A stretch of 64,000 nucleotides of DNA. Source: Myroides sp. NP-2 (GTDB taxonomy: Bacteria; Bacteroidota; Bacteroidia; Flavobacteriales; Flavobacteriaceae). The stretch lies in contig NZ_JACHTD010000001.1 in NCBI RefSeq assembly GCF_014145665.1, positions 434,001 to 498,000 of the forward strand, read 5' to 3'. Below are positions 45,128 to 53,797 of the stretch, in pieces. The position numbers were made by a program, and so were the translations under genes. Below the pieces are notes generated by a model. It was not told the DNA's origin and did not search any database. It saw only the letters and a list, made by a program, of their open reading frames with translations. Numbering within the stretch: position 1 is the first letter of the stretch; each line of letters opens with the position of its first letter.

Positions 45128-46714
45128 ATGACAATAGCACAATGGTTTATTTTTTTCCTGTTGATCCAAGTGGTTCACTTTATAGGAACTTGGAAATTAT
45201 ACGTAAAAGCAGGTAGAAAAGCATGGGAAGCAGCGGTTCCAGTATACAACGGAGTCGTATTGATGAAGATTATTAATCGCCCGTGGTGGTGGGTAATACT
45301 ACTGTTCATTCCAATTGTCAACCTAATTATGTTCCCAGTCGTGTGGGTGGAAACATTGAGAAGTTTTGGAAAAAAATCAACACTAGATACTATTTTAGGG
45401 GTAGTTACTTTGGGATTGTACGTGGCTTTCATAAACTATGTAGGTCAAGTACACTATCGCGAGAATCGATCGCTAAAACCCGAAACGGAATCTGGAGAAT
45501 TTGTTAGTTCGATTTTGTTTGCTGTAGTGGTAGCCACAGTTATTCATACCTATGCTATCCAACCCTATACGATTCCTACCTCGTCTTTGGAAAAAACTTT
45601 AATGGTTGGCGATTTCTTATTTGTAAGTAAATTTCACTATGGTGCTAGAACCCCAATGACAACAGTAGCCATGCCAATGGTACACGATACTATTCCATTT
45701 ACGCATAGCAAGTCCTATTTGAATAAACCACATTTGCCTTATTTTAGATTACCTGGTTTTCAAAAAGTACAGCACAATGATATTGTGGTGTTTAACTGGC
45801 CTGTGGATACTATTTACAAATTCAATGATCCGGTAAGACGCCCTGGCGTTATTAAACCCATCGACAAGAAAACCAACTACGTAAAACGCGCTGTAGGTTT
45901 ACCTGGAGATAATTTATCCGTAAAAGAAGGGGTTGTGTTTATCAATGATAAAGAATTACAACTCAACGATAGAGCACGTGTACAATATAGCTACTTAGTT
46001 GAAACAGATGGTACGTTAGATTTGCGCGCAATCATCAATGAGCGCAAAATTACTGAGGCTGTTACCTATGTGAACCGCCCGCATTACGGCGTATTCTTTC
46101 AAGGGTTAACAAACGATGATGTAGCGTATTTAAAAACCTTTAGCGGCGTAAAATCCGTGTTAAGAAGCCCAAATACGGCTCAACTTGGCTTATATGCTAT
46201 GCCAAAAGATTATATCTTCCCCCACAACCAACCAACGTGGACCGAAAGCGAATTGGGGCCTATCCACATTCCTGCAAAAGGGGAGACTATTACCCTGACG
46301 GAAGAGAATTTACCTATGTATAAACGCGCTATTCGCGTGTATGAAGATAATGATCTGCAAGTCAAAGACGGACAAATCTTCATCAACGGACAAGCGACCA
46401 ATCAGTATACCTTTAAACAAAACTATTACTTCATGATGGGAGATAACCGCAACAACTCTGAAGATAGTAGAATGTGGGGATTTGTTCCAGAAGATCACAT
46501 CGTTGGAAAACCAGTATTTGTTTGGATGAGCTTGGATCAAATGATTCCTTGGTCAAAAGCATTGGATAAAATACGTTGGGATCGCATGTTTATTACCGTA
46601 AATGGAAATGGCAAGCAAGTATCTTATTTCCCTTATTTTGTCGTGATCTTAGTAGGTTGGGGTAGTTATAGTTTGTACAAGAGAAGAAGAGATAAAAAGA
46701 ATTCTAAGTTTTAG
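45128..46714 (+). CDS. lepB: signal peptidase I (long Bacteroidota form)
   Basis: This 528-residue enzyme removes signal peptides at the outer face of the inner membrane. The first 120 residues hold several membrane helices with tryptophan-rich loops (a DUF5684-like part). A further helix precedes the catalytic domain: IPTSSLEKTLMVGDFLFVSK near 152-171 with the Ser, and NYVKRAVGLPGDNLSV near 252 with the Lys. A long insert divides the domain from its end MMGDNRNNSEDSRMWGFVPEDHIVGKPVFVW near 436-466. The length, double that of E. coli, fits the class. Confidence 0.95.
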   Translation: MTIAQWFIFFLLIQVVHFIGTWKLYVKAGRKAWEAAVPVYNGVVLMKIINRPWWWVILLFIPIVNLIMFPVVWVETLRSFGKKSTLDTILGVVTLGLYVAFINYVGQVHYRENRSLKPETESGEFVSSILFAVVVATVIHTYAIQPYTIPTSSLEKTLMVGDFLFVSKFHYGARTPMTTVAMPMVHDTIPFTHSKSYLNKPHLPYFRLPGFQKVQHNDIVVFNWPVDTIYKFNDPVRRPGVIKPIDKKTNYVKRAVGLPGDNLSVKEGVVFINDKELQLNDRARVQYSYLVETDGTLDLRAIINERKITEAVTYVNRPHYGVFFQGLTNDDVAYLKTFSGVKSVLRSPNTAQLGLYAMPKDYIFPHNQPTWTESELGPIHIPAKGETITLTEENLPMYKRAIRVYEDNDLQVKDGQIFINGQATNQYTFKQNYYFMMGDNRNNSEDSRMWGFVPEDHIVGKPVFVWMSLDQMIPWSKALDKIRWDRMFITVNGNGKQVSYFPYFVVILVGWGSYSLYKRRRDKKNSKF

Positions 46715-46716
46715 TA

Positions 46717-47343
46717 ATGACCAATACAATTTTACTACATCCGACTTATTTTCCTTCGATAAGTCACTATGTAGCGATGGCACAAGCAGAGGCGCTTGTT
46801 TTTGAAGTTGAAGACAGCTTTCAAAAACAAACCAATAGAAACCGAATGTATATTCACAATGCCAATGGTATGCAAATGTTGAATATTCCCATCAAACACA
46901 CCAAAGTAGGACCAGGTCAAAAGTTTAAAGATGTGCAAATCGAATACGCTTTTGGCTGGCAAAAACAACACTTTAAGAGCTTAGAAGCTGCCTACCGCAC
47001 TTCGCCTTACTTTGAGTACTTTGAAGACGATATACGCCCAGTTTTTGAGAAAGATTACAAGTATTTGTTGGACCTGAATCTAGAGATTCACGACATCATT
47101 ACCTCTTGTTTAGGAGTGACTTGGACCTATGACAAAACAGAAGAGTACTTTAAGGAAGTTCCAGCAGGCATAACCGATTTTAGAGACTTAGCTAATGGCA
47201 AAAAAGATGAGAATCAATTTGAACCTTATGTTCAAGTATTTGACGATAAGAACGGCTTTTTAAACAACCTCAGTATTTTAGACCTTTTATTTAACGAAGG
47301 ACGAAATGCTGTAGACTATTTGAAAAATCAACAATTGAGATAA
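46717..47343 (+). CDS. WbqC family protein
   Basis: This 208-residue protein starts three bases after the lepB stop. ILLHPTYFPSISHYVAMAQAE, NRMYIHNANGMQMLNIPI and KSLEAAYRTSPYFEYFEDDI match the WbqC family. Some members are linked to synthesis of formylated or acylated sugars of surface polysaccharide, but the biochemical role of this copy beside lepB is not clear. Confidence 0.85.
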   Translation: MTNTILLHPTYFPSISHYVAMAQAEALVFEVEDSFQKQTNRNRMYIHNANGMQMLNIPIKHTKVGPGQKFKDVQIEYAFGWQKQHFKSLEAAYRTSPYFEYFEDDIRPVFEKDYKYLLDLNLEIHDIITSCLGVTWTYDKTEEYFKEVPAGITDFRDLANGKKDENQFEPYVQVFDDKNGFLNNLSILDLLFNEGRNAVDYLKNQQLR

Positions 47344-47344
47344 A

Positions 47345-47372
47345 AAAAAACCACCTGTATAGGTGGTTTTTT
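47345..47372 (+). terminator. intrinsic terminator after the parA-wbqC operon
   Basis: AAAAAACCACCT, GTAT loop, AGGTGGTTTTTT. Confidence 0.9.
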
Positions 47373-47408
47373 GGTTTATTGTTAACTGTTTCAAACCCGT
47401 ACAAACAA

Positions 47409-47520
47409 CAACGAGCAAACTGCGCAACGAGCAAACTGTGCAACGAGCAAACTTCGCAACGAGCAAACTTCGCAACGAGCAAACTTCGCAACGAGCAAAC
47501 CGCGCAACGAGCAAACCGCG
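47409..47520. repeat. seven tandem copies of a 16-bp unit
   Basis: CAACGAGCAAACTGCG is repeated exactly seven times (112 bp) with changes limited to the last four bases (TGCG, TGTG, TTCG, CGCG). It stands between two terminators at the meeting point of two operons. The core CAACGAGCAAA is shared with the arrays near 33.0 and 35.4 kb. Confidence 0.9.
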
Positions 47521-47523
47521 CAT

Positions 47524-47557
47524 AAAAAAAAACTCCGCTTTAGCGGAGTTTTTTTTA
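47524..47557. terminator. bidirectional terminator
   Basis: AAAAAAAAACTCCGC, TTTA loop, GCGGAGTTTTTTTT; it ends the minus-strand gldI operon. Confidence 0.9.
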
Positions 47558-48643
47558 TTTTCTATCTGCATTTTCGTACAACTTCAGTTCAAAAACTAAG
47601 TCAGTGTTCGGAGGGATAGGACCCACACCGCGCTCTCCATATGCCAAATGTGCTGGAATAAAGATAATCGCTGTATCCCCAAAATTCATTTGCTCAATTC
47701 CTTCGATAAATCCAGGGATTAAACCTGTTTTTGCACCGAATTTAAATGGAATTGGGTTGTATCCTTTCATGTCAGCTCTGCGTTGATCAAACATATCAAA
47801 TGATTTTGCAATCGATTCAATACCTGAGTCAAACAACATACCGTTTTCAAAAAATCCTGCATAATCTACATATACCTCTTGGCTGATTACCGGTTTTTTA
47901 CCTGAACCTTTTTCTACAATCACATAGGCTAAACCAGAATCCAACACTTTTGCTGTGCTTTTTAACTCTTCAAATTTAGTAGCATAGCTCTTTTGTACTG
48001 CTGTTAAGTTATCTTCTTTTTCTTTTTTCTCTTTTGCTGCTTCTTCAAAGTAGTTTTTAAACACTTTTACAGCATCAAATTTTTTCGCCTCTTTTCCTTG
48101 ACGGATGATTTTCACACTTTCGATTACATCGTCTTTTGCAATGCTATTTACAACGTCCATTCCCTTTACAGTATAGCCGAAAACGGAATGTCTGTTATCT
48201 AAAAATTGCGTTGGTTTATGCGTGATGAAAAACTGACTTCCATTGGTAAAAGGACCGCTGTTAGCCATTGATAAAGTACCTGGTTTATCATGGGTTAATT
48301 CCGGAGAAAACTCATCCTGAAAAACATAACCAGGGCCACCAGCACCCGTACCTGTTGGATCTCCCCCTTGGATAACGAAATCCTTCTCTACACGGTGAAA
48401 TTTAATTCCATCATAGTAGTTTTTTCCTTTGTATTTTTCGTCGACAAAAGGGTTTTTTCCCTCAGCTAAACTCACAAAGTTAGCAACTGTAATTGGCGCT
48501 TTATCATAAGCCAACTCCACAATAATATTGCCCTTGTTTGTTTTTATGTCCGCATACAACCCGTCAGGTAAATCTGACTTCTGAGTCGTACAAGCCGACA
48601 CTAAAGCGACTAAACTTAAAATTAAACTCGTCATTTTTTTCAT
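47555..48643 (-). CDS. cyclophilin-FKBP fusion peptidyl-prolyl isomerase lipoprotein
   Basis: This 362-residue lipoprotein (lipobox LVSAC, Cys 18) joins two isomerase folds. Residues 28-200 are a cyclophilin with FHRVEKDFVIQGGDPTGTGAGGPGY and GSQFFITHKPTQFLDNRHSVFG; residues about 250-358 are an FKBP domain with VDYAGFFENGMLFDS, GLIPGFIEGIEQMNFGD and IPAHLAYGERGVGPIPPNTDLVFELKL. A Lys/Glu-rich helical linker lies between. It probably assists folding of exported proteins. It is encoded just after gldI, which encodes another FKBP-like lipoprotein. Confidence 0.92.
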   Translation of the reverse strand: MKKMTSLILSLVALVSACTTQKSDLPDGLYADIKTNKGNIIVELAYDKAPITVANFVSLAEGKNPFVDEKYKGKNYYDGIKFHRVEKDFVIQGGDPTGTGAGGPGYVFQDEFSPELTHDKPGTLSMANSGPFTNGSQFFITHKPTQFLDNRHSVFGYTVKGMDVVNSIAKDDVIESVKIIRQGKEAKKFDAVKVFKNYFEEAAKEKKEKEDNLTAVQKSYATKFEELKSTAKVLDSGLAYVIVEKGSGKKPVISQEVYVDYAGFFENGMLFDSGIESIAKSFDMFDQRRADMKGYNPIPFKFGAKTGLIPGFIEGIEQMNFGDTAIIFIPAHLAYGERGVGPIPPNTDLVFELKLYENADRK

Positions 48644-48648
48644 TTTTA

Positions 48649-49200
48649 TTAATTAGATTTTGTGATTGATTCCAAGGAAACGATTAGGATTAATGGTTGA
48701 TTTTTAGCAATGGCCTTTTGATCGCCTAGATAGCTATACGCCAAGCTGGATGGAGTTAATACTTTGATTTGCTCCTTGGCTTTTAGCATTTTTAAACTAC
48801 TTCTCAATACGGGCAGTATGTCTTCTTCGTCAACTTTATACGTTAGTGATCCAATAGCCGTTTTAGGGTAAATGATACTGTCATTCACATGGTGAACTTC
48901 GTATGTATATCGCACAATATCGCCTTTGACCGGTTTGATGGAGTCTTTGACTGCTCGTTGTTGGTAAGCGAACCAAAAGCCTGTGTTCGAATGGAAGTAT
49001 TCGTTGGCTGTGTCGTGTTCTCTGTACTTTTTGAAGATGTCCTCCTCGCTTTCTCTCATTTCTATGTTGCGATCAATAGATAGCTTGGTCTCAACAGATT
49101 TTGATTGAGAAATTGGTTTTCTCGCTTCTTCTTTTTTTTGACAACTCGTCATCATACAAGCTAAAGCAAGCAAGGCAAAGCTAAAACGTAGGTTAAGCAT
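48649..49200 (-). CDS. gldI: gliding-motility-associated peptidyl-prolyl isomerase
   Basis: This 183-residue lipoprotein (lipobox MMTSC near residue 19) has a FKBP-like domain: GDIVRYTYEVHHVNDSIIYP near residues 96-115 and the end LKAKEQIKVLTPSSLAYSYLGDQKAI. It lacks the terminal GxGxxxIPPNxxL sequence of typical FKBPs, as GldI does. GldI is needed for gliding in Flavobacterium johnsoniae and is kept in non-gliding relatives for type IX secretion. It overlaps the end of the DHH gene by eight bases. Confidence 0.85.
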   Translation of the reverse strand: MLNLRFSFALLALACMMTSCQKKEEARKPISQSKSVETKLSIDRNIEMRESEEDIFKKYREHDTANEYFHSNTGFWFAYQQRAVKDSIKPVKGDIVRYTYEVHHVNDSIIYPKTAIGSLTYKVDEEDILPVLRSSLKMLKAKEQIKVLTPSSLAYSYLGDQKAIAKNQPLILIVSLESITKSN

Positions 49201-50215
49201 AAAAGTCTTGTTTGTGATTAGTTACAATTTCTATATAGCGTTTAATTGTATCTTCCAGGGATAAGGTTGATTTACCACCAGCTGCGTTAATATGTCCACC
49301 CCCTTCAAAATAGGTTCGAGCCAACTGATTGACATCGAGGTTCCCTGAGGAACGGAAAGAGATCTTAATGATTCCTTCCTCTTGACGTTCAATAAAGAAG
49401 GCGGTTAGGTCAATTCCAGCGATCGAAAGTCCGTAATTGACAAGTCCTTCTGTATCGCCTTTTTGGTGTTTGAATTCCTCCAAGTCTTGATCACTTAAAA
49501 ACAAGTAGGAAGCTTGTGTATCGGGAATCAAGCGCAAGTTTTGCAGTGCTCTTCCCATCAGCTGTAGGCGATTGAATGAGCTATTGTCAAATAAAGCGTG
49601 GTGTATCGCCGGATTGTCGATACCTTTATCAATTAAGGCAGCCACCACTTGATGGGTTTTAGCCGTTGTCTTCGGAAAGCGAAAAGAACCAGAATCCGTT
49701 ACAATTCCAGTATAAATGCAAGTCGCTGCATCTTGGTCAACCAAGTCTGTCAGTTGCATTTGTTCTAAGAGCGAATAAAGCAATTCACAAGTGGAGCCAA
49801 AAGAAGTGTCTGAAAAAGTTAGCTTGGCATAATCACCCGGCATTTGATGATGGTCAATCATCACAAAATCGTTGGTTAGGGTTGCTAAAAAAGCACCCAT
49901 TTCATCGCCAGTGCGCGATAGAATATTAAAATCTAACGTAAAAATGCAATCGCTATTTTTAAGGATGTGTTGTCCGGCTGTTTTATTAAAATCGTACACT
50001 TTAATTTGGGAAGTTCCCGGCATCCACGCCAAGAAATTAGGGTAATCATTAGGAGAGATTACCTCTACTTTATGTCCTAATTTTACTAGTACATGATATA
50101 AGCCTAAACAAGAGCCTATTGCATCGCCATCGGGATTGCGATGGGGGATGATAGTAAAGCGCTTTGCAGGCGAACTGATGAGTTGTTTTAACGAATCTAA
50201 TGTTGTATGCTTCAT
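49193..50215 (-). CDS. DHH-family phosphoesterase (NrnA-like)
   Basis: This 340-residue cytoplasmic protein has the DHH domain motifs in order: HRNPDGDAIGSCLGL near residues 25-39, FTLDFN near 95, MIDHHQMPGDY near 119 (the DHH motif) and TGIVTDSGSFRFPKT near 172; the DHHA1 end carries EGGGHINAAGG near 303-313. NrnA-type proteins degrade short oligoribonucleotides and 3'-phosphoadenosine 5'-phosphate; others cleave cyclic dinucleotides, so substrate is uncertain. It is the first gene of the group with gldI and the fusion isomerase. Confidence 0.9.
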   Translation of the reverse strand: MKHTTLDSLKQLISSPAKRFTIIPHRNPDGDAIGSCLGLYHVLVKLGHKVEVISPNDYPNFLAWMPGTSQIKVYDFNKTAGQHILKNSDCIFTLDFNILSRTGDEMGAFLATLTNDFVMIDHHQMPGDYAKLTFSDTSFGSTCELLYSLLEQMQLTDLVDQDAATCIYTGIVTDSGSFRFPKTTAKTHQVVAALIDKGIDNPAIHHALFDNSSFNRLQLMGRALQNLRLIPDTQASYLFLSDQDLEEFKHQKGDTEGLVNYGLSIAGIDLTAFFIERQEEGIIKISFRSSGNLDVNQLARTYFEGGGHINAAGGKSTLSLEDTIKRYIEIVTNHKQDFYA

Positions 50216-50293
50216 AATGCGAAAATAAGTTATTTTGCATCATTTGCATAAAAATATAGATGAATTTAATTAAATTAAAACGACAGTTCGCAT

Positions 50294-50977
50294 TTATTCT
50301 GCTAATGAACGAAGCTCTCGCTTGTCCACGAGAATAATGTCTTTTCCTTTGAGTTGGATGATGCCTTCTTTTTTGAGTTCAGAAAGTAAGCGAATACAAC
50401 TTTCAGTAGCTGTTCCTACCATATTGGCTAAGTCTTCACGCGATAATTTGATGTTTAACGCTTGCGTTTCCGCAGATGAACCACCTAAATCTTCCAGTTT
50501 CAACAAGATAATAGCTAAGCGTTCTTTTACTGTTTTATGCGTTTGATTGGCCAAATCTTGATCCGCGTCTTTTAAGTGTGTACAGATATCGCGCGTAACC
50601 AATAACGAAAATTTATTGTTGTCCGTGAAGTTTTCGAGCATTTCCTTTTTGGGAATAAAGCACACTTGCATATCTTCTAAAGCCGTCGCAGAAAGATTGG
50701 ACGCCTCCTCATTGATAATCGAACGTTGACCTAATAAGTCTCCCCGTTTTGCTAATTTAACTATGGAGTCCTTTCCGTTAGAATTTAATTTTGTTAATTT
50801 ACAGAATCCCTCCTTTATACAATAAACACCATTCAAACTATCCCCTTCAGAGAAAATATTTTCTCCTTTCTTAATGATAAAGTGGGTTTTTGTTTCTGAA
50901 ATAGCTAGTAACTCCTCTCTAGTTAAAGCCTTTAGAGAACTGAATTCTCTAATCATACATTGCTCACATCGTCCCAT
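50294..50977 (-). CDS. Crp/Fnr-family transcriptional regulator
   Basis: This regulator of about 227 residues starts MGRCEQCMIREFSSLKALT at the ATG complementary to 50975-50977; the open frame extends upstream but without a conserved sequence. A cyclic-nucleotide-type beta-roll (about 25-140) with FSEGDSLNGVYCIKEG and GDLLGQRSII is followed by a winged HTH with LSREDLANMVGTATESCIRLLSELKKEG near 175-202. There is a CxxC at residues 4-7 and a CIKEGFC pair near 61-67, so an iron-sulfur cluster is possible though the four-Cys pattern of E. coli FNR is not present. It is divergent from the cbb3 cluster, with an FNR-like box between. Confidence 0.9.
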   Translation of the reverse strand: MGRCEQCMIREFSSLKALTREELLAISETKTHFIIKKGENIFSEGDSLNGVYCIKEGFCKLTKLNSNGKDSIVKLAKRGDLLGQRSIINEEASNLSATALEDMQVCFIPKKEMLENFTDNNKFSLLVTRDICTHLKDADQDLANQTHKTVKERLAIILLKLEDLGGSSAETQALNIKLSREDLANMVGTATESCIRLLSELKKEGIIQLKGKDIILVDKRELRSLAE

Positions 50978-51020
50978 ACCTGAATATACTAATTTTAATG
51001 TAATTGGTGAAATACCTCTG

Positions 51021-51051
51021 CAAAGATAGTGGTATTTACTGATAAATGTCA
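51021..51051 (-). promoter_or_regulatory. -7 element of the Fnr gene and adjoining FNR-like box
   Basis: On the minus strand TATCTTTG (51028-51021) fits the -7 element. The box TGATAAATGTCA (51040-51051) lies 11 bases upstream of it, where a bound regulator would block the promoter; autorepression is therefore possible. Confidence 0.5.
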
Positions 51052-51082
51052 TAAATTTTAGGAGAATTAACCAAGACCTTTG
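51040..51082 (+). promoter_or_regulatory. FNR-like box and -7 element of ccoI
   Basis: TGATAAATGTCA (51040-51051) is one mismatch from TGAT-N4-ATCA. GACCTTTG (51075-51082) is a weak TAnnTTTG. The distance between the first bases is 35, as at ccoS and the peroxidase gene, which puts the box near -42 (class II activation). Confidence 0.6.
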
Positions 51083-51105
51083 TACAAGGTAAATGAGCAA
51101 ATTTT

Positions 51106-53487
51106 ATGGAGAAAAAAGCGTGTTTTCATTGTGGTAACAGTGTTACTGCATTTAATCGTATAGACTACGATGAAAAAATGTTTTGTTGTAACGGTTGTAA
51201 GACTGTCTACGAAATCTTTAATGAAAACGATTTAACCTGTTATTATGACCTTGAATCAACACCTGGAGCTACTCCTGAAGATGTACAAGGGAAATACGAT
51301 TTCTTAACCAATGCGGATATTGTAGAAAAGCTACTGGAATTTAACGAAGGAACAACAGCTATTGTTTCCTTGTATATTCCCCATATACACTGTAGTTCTT
51401 GTATTTGGATATTGGAAAACCTACACAAGTTGAACGCTGGAGTTTACCGCGTATTAGTCAACTTCCCTGAGAAAAAGGCAACCATTACCTACGATACCGA
51501 AAAAATTGATCTGAAGGAAGTTGTTTTGTTGCTCTGCCGAATTGGGTATGAACCTTATATCAGTTTGAAAAATTACGAGGAAAAACCCAATAGCATCGAT
51601 CGCAGTTTGATCTATAAAATAGGAGTGGCTTTTTTCTGCTATGGCAATGTGATGATGTTGTCGTTTCCCGAGTATTTTAATATAGACGATGTGTGGATGG
51701 AACAATACAAGAGTTTCTTCCGTTGGTTGATTTTGTTTTTGTCTCTGCCAGTGTTTTTCTATTCTGCTTCACCCTATCACAAAGCGGCTTGGACGGGAAT
51801 AAAAACGAAGAATTACACCATTGACATACCGATGTCTTTAGGAATTATAGTGATGTTTATTCGCAGTACGGTCGATATCGTTTTCGATTTAGGACCGGGA
51901 TTTTTTGACAGTATGACGATGTTGGTGTTCTTTATGCTTTTGGGAAAACTCTTTCAGCAGCGCACCTATAACTTCTTGTCCTTTGAGCGCGATTACAAAT
52001 CGTATTTTCCCATTGCCATTACAAAACTAGGCAAAGACGGAGTAGAAGAACCCATTCAGGTGTATGAAGTGGAGCAAGGAGATCGCCTCTTGATTCGCAA
52101 TCAAGAATTGCTGCCAGTGGATTCGATTTTGTTATCTGAACGCGCGTTTATCGACTATAGCTTTGTAACAGGAGAAGCGATACCCGTAGAAAAAAAATCG
52201 GGAGATAAGTTATTTGCTGGAGGAAAACAAATGGGAGAGGCTGTAGAGGTCGAAGCTATTAATAAAGTATCCCAAAGTTATTTGACGCAATTGTGGAGTA
52301 ATGAGGTTTTCCAAAAACGCGTTGACCTAAAATACAAAACTATTACCGATACGGTGAGTCACTACTTCACGCCGGCGTTGTTAACCATATCTGTTTTAGC
52401 GTTTATTGGCTGGGCTTTTGTTGATTTAAACAGCGCTTTTAACGTAGTAACGGCCATTTTAATTGTTGCTTGTCCGTGCGCCTTAGCCTTAACTGCGCCT
52501 TTTACCTTGGGAAATGCCATCCGCATATTAGGACGCAAGAAGTTCTTCCTTAAAAATGTAACAGTCGTGGAGCAAATGGCAAAAGTAGATACCCTTGTTT
52601 TTGACAAAACAGGAACGATTACCACAAATGCACAATCGACAATTCGATATGAAGGTTTGGAGTTGAACAAACAGCAACAAACCGATATAAAAAATTTAGT
52701 ACGCGCTTCTAATCACCCGCTAAGTCGCAAACTGTACGCTTTTTTACAAGCAAAAGTCGTGAGTAAGCCAACCCAGTTTGAAGAAATTGCAGGTAAGGGG
52801 ATTGTAGGAGAAATTAGCGGTAAAGAATACAAAATAGGATCTGCCACTTTAGTACAAGCTGATGTGCAAGGAAAAATAAACGAAACAGCAGTACATATTG
52901 CCATTGATGGGCAGTATTTTGGCAAGTTTATCTTTGAAAATCACTACCGCCCTGGTTTGGAAACGCTCTTTAAAAATTTGCGTAAACACCAGTATAAGTT
53001 GAGTATTCTCTCTGGAGATAACGAAGGAGAAAAGGCCTATTTACAAGCCATCCTCCCTCAAGATACCGCCTTGGCATTTAATCAAAAACCAGAGGAGAAA
53101 TTAGAGTATGTCAAAGCACTACAACAACAAGGAGGCAATGTTATGATGATTGGAGATGGGCTAAACGATGCAGGTGCCCTAGCTCAAAGTAATGTAGGAG
53201 TATCTGTGTCAGAAAATGTCAATGTATTTACTCCAGCGAGTGATGCAATTTTAGATGCAACCGTATTTGACCGTTTATTGGGTTATTTGGTTTTTTCTAA
53301 ACAAGCTGTTAAAGTTATTAAGCTCAGCTATGTGCTAGCTTTAACGTATAATGTGATTGGGATTACGGTGTCGATTATGAATATGATGTCGCCTTTACTG
53401 GCTGCTATTTTGATGCCAATCAGTACGTTTACTATCATTAGCTTCGTTACTGTATTGACAAATTATTATGGAAAAAAGATAAAATAA
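51106..53487 (+). CDS. ccoI: CcoI/FixI-type copper P-type ATPase for cbb3 oxidase assembly
   Basis: This 793-residue heavy-metal P1B-ATPase exports copper needed for the CuB site of cbb3 oxidase. The N-terminus has the Cys-rich CFHCGNSV and FCCNGCKTVYEIF (a YHS/TRASH-like zinc-binding part) before an HMA domain with HIHCSSCIWILENL near 91-104. The membrane CPC motif (VACPCALAL near 453), the phosphorylation motif DKTGTITT near 500, the HP dipeptide in RASNHPLSRK and the hinge GDGLNDAGALAQS near 683 are all present. First gene of the cluster, preceded by an FNR-like box. Confidence 0.94.
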   Translation: MEKKACFHCGNSVTAFNRIDYDEKMFCCNGCKTVYEIFNENDLTCYYDLESTPGATPEDVQGKYDFLTNADIVEKLLEFNEGTTAIVSLYIPHIHCSSCIWILENLHKLNAGVYRVLVNFPEKKATITYDTEKIDLKEVVLLLCRIGYEPYISLKNYEEKPNSIDRSLIYKIGVAFFCYGNVMMLSFPEYFNIDDVWMEQYKSFFRWLILFLSLPVFFYSASPYHKAAWTGIKTKNYTIDIPMSLGIIVMFIRSTVDIVFDLGPGFFDSMTMLVFFMLLGKLFQQRTYNFLSFERDYKSYFPIAITKLGKDGVEEPIQVYEVEQGDRLLIRNQELLPVDSILLSERAFIDYSFVTGEAIPVEKKSGDKLFAGGKQMGEAVEVEAINKVSQSYLTQLWSNEVFQKRVDLKYKTITDTVSHYFTPALLTISVLAFIGWAFVDLNSAFNVVTAILIVACPCALALTAPFTLGNAIRILGRKKFFLKNVTVVEQMAKVDTLVFDKTGTITTNAQSTIRYEGLELNKQQQTDIKNLVRASNHPLSRKLYAFLQAKVVSKPTQFEEIAGKGIVGEISGKEYKIGSATLVQADVQGKINETAVHIAIDGQYFGKFIFENHYRPGLETLFKNLRKHQYKLSILSGDNEGEKAYLQAILPQDTALAFNQKPEEKLEYVKALQQQGGNVMMIGDGLNDAGALAQSNVGVSVSENVNVFTPASDAILDATVFDRLLGYLVFSKQAVKVIKLSYVLALTYNVIGITVSIMNMMSPLLAAILMPISTFTIISFVTVLTNYYGKKIK

Positions 53488-53511
53488 AAAAACTAATTAT
53501 TAGGTTTTTGG

Positions 53512-53554
53512 TGATATTTATCATATTTTTAGCTAATATATATTGTTAACTTTG
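53512..53554 (+). promoter_or_regulatory. FNR box and promoter of ccoS-ccoN
   Basis: TGATATTTATCA (53512-53523) matches the core of the FNR box exactly. TAACTTTG (53547-53554) is a perfect TAnnTTTG, 35 bases from the first base of the box, which puts the box near -42 from the likely start. Expression under low oxygen is expected. Confidence 0.75.
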
Positions 53555-53572
53555 TTTTAATAATAATGAGGT

Positions 53573-53791
53573 ATGAGTGTTATTTATTTCTTAATTAGTA
53601 TCAGTGTTTTCGTGGCAGGGATCTTCCTCTACATTTTTATTAAGTCTGTAAAAAGTGGTCAGTTTGACGACGCTTATACGCCTTCTGTACGCATGTTGTT
53701 CGATGATGAGTTGAAAAAAGAAGAGAAAGTGGGCAAGAAAACAGGAGCAAAACAAGGTGAAGAAAATAATCAAAAAGAAAATCAAATATAA
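53573..53791 (+). CDS. ccoS: cbb3 oxidase assembly protein CcoS
   Basis: This 72-residue protein has one N-terminal membrane helix (IYFLISISVFVAGIFLYIFIKSVKSGQFDDAYTPSVRMLFDDE). The phrase GQFDD followed by a PxxRML(F/W)DDE end is the CcoS signature. It helps to insert haem and copper into the catalytic subunit. The rest is a Lys/Glu-rich tail of about 25 residues. It lies six bases before ccoN. Confidence 0.93.
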   Translation: MSVIYFLISISVFVAGIFLYIFIKSVKSGQFDDAYTPSVRMLFDDELKKEEKVGKKTGAKQGEENNQKENQI

Positions 53792-53797
53792 ACAACT

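Noticed and set aside
47409..47520. CRISPR array
   Set aside because: The units follow each other without spacers and no cas genes are present.
47287..47571. Frames with repeated FARCEVCSLRSLLVAK translation
   Set aside because: They are translations of the 16-bp tandem repeat.
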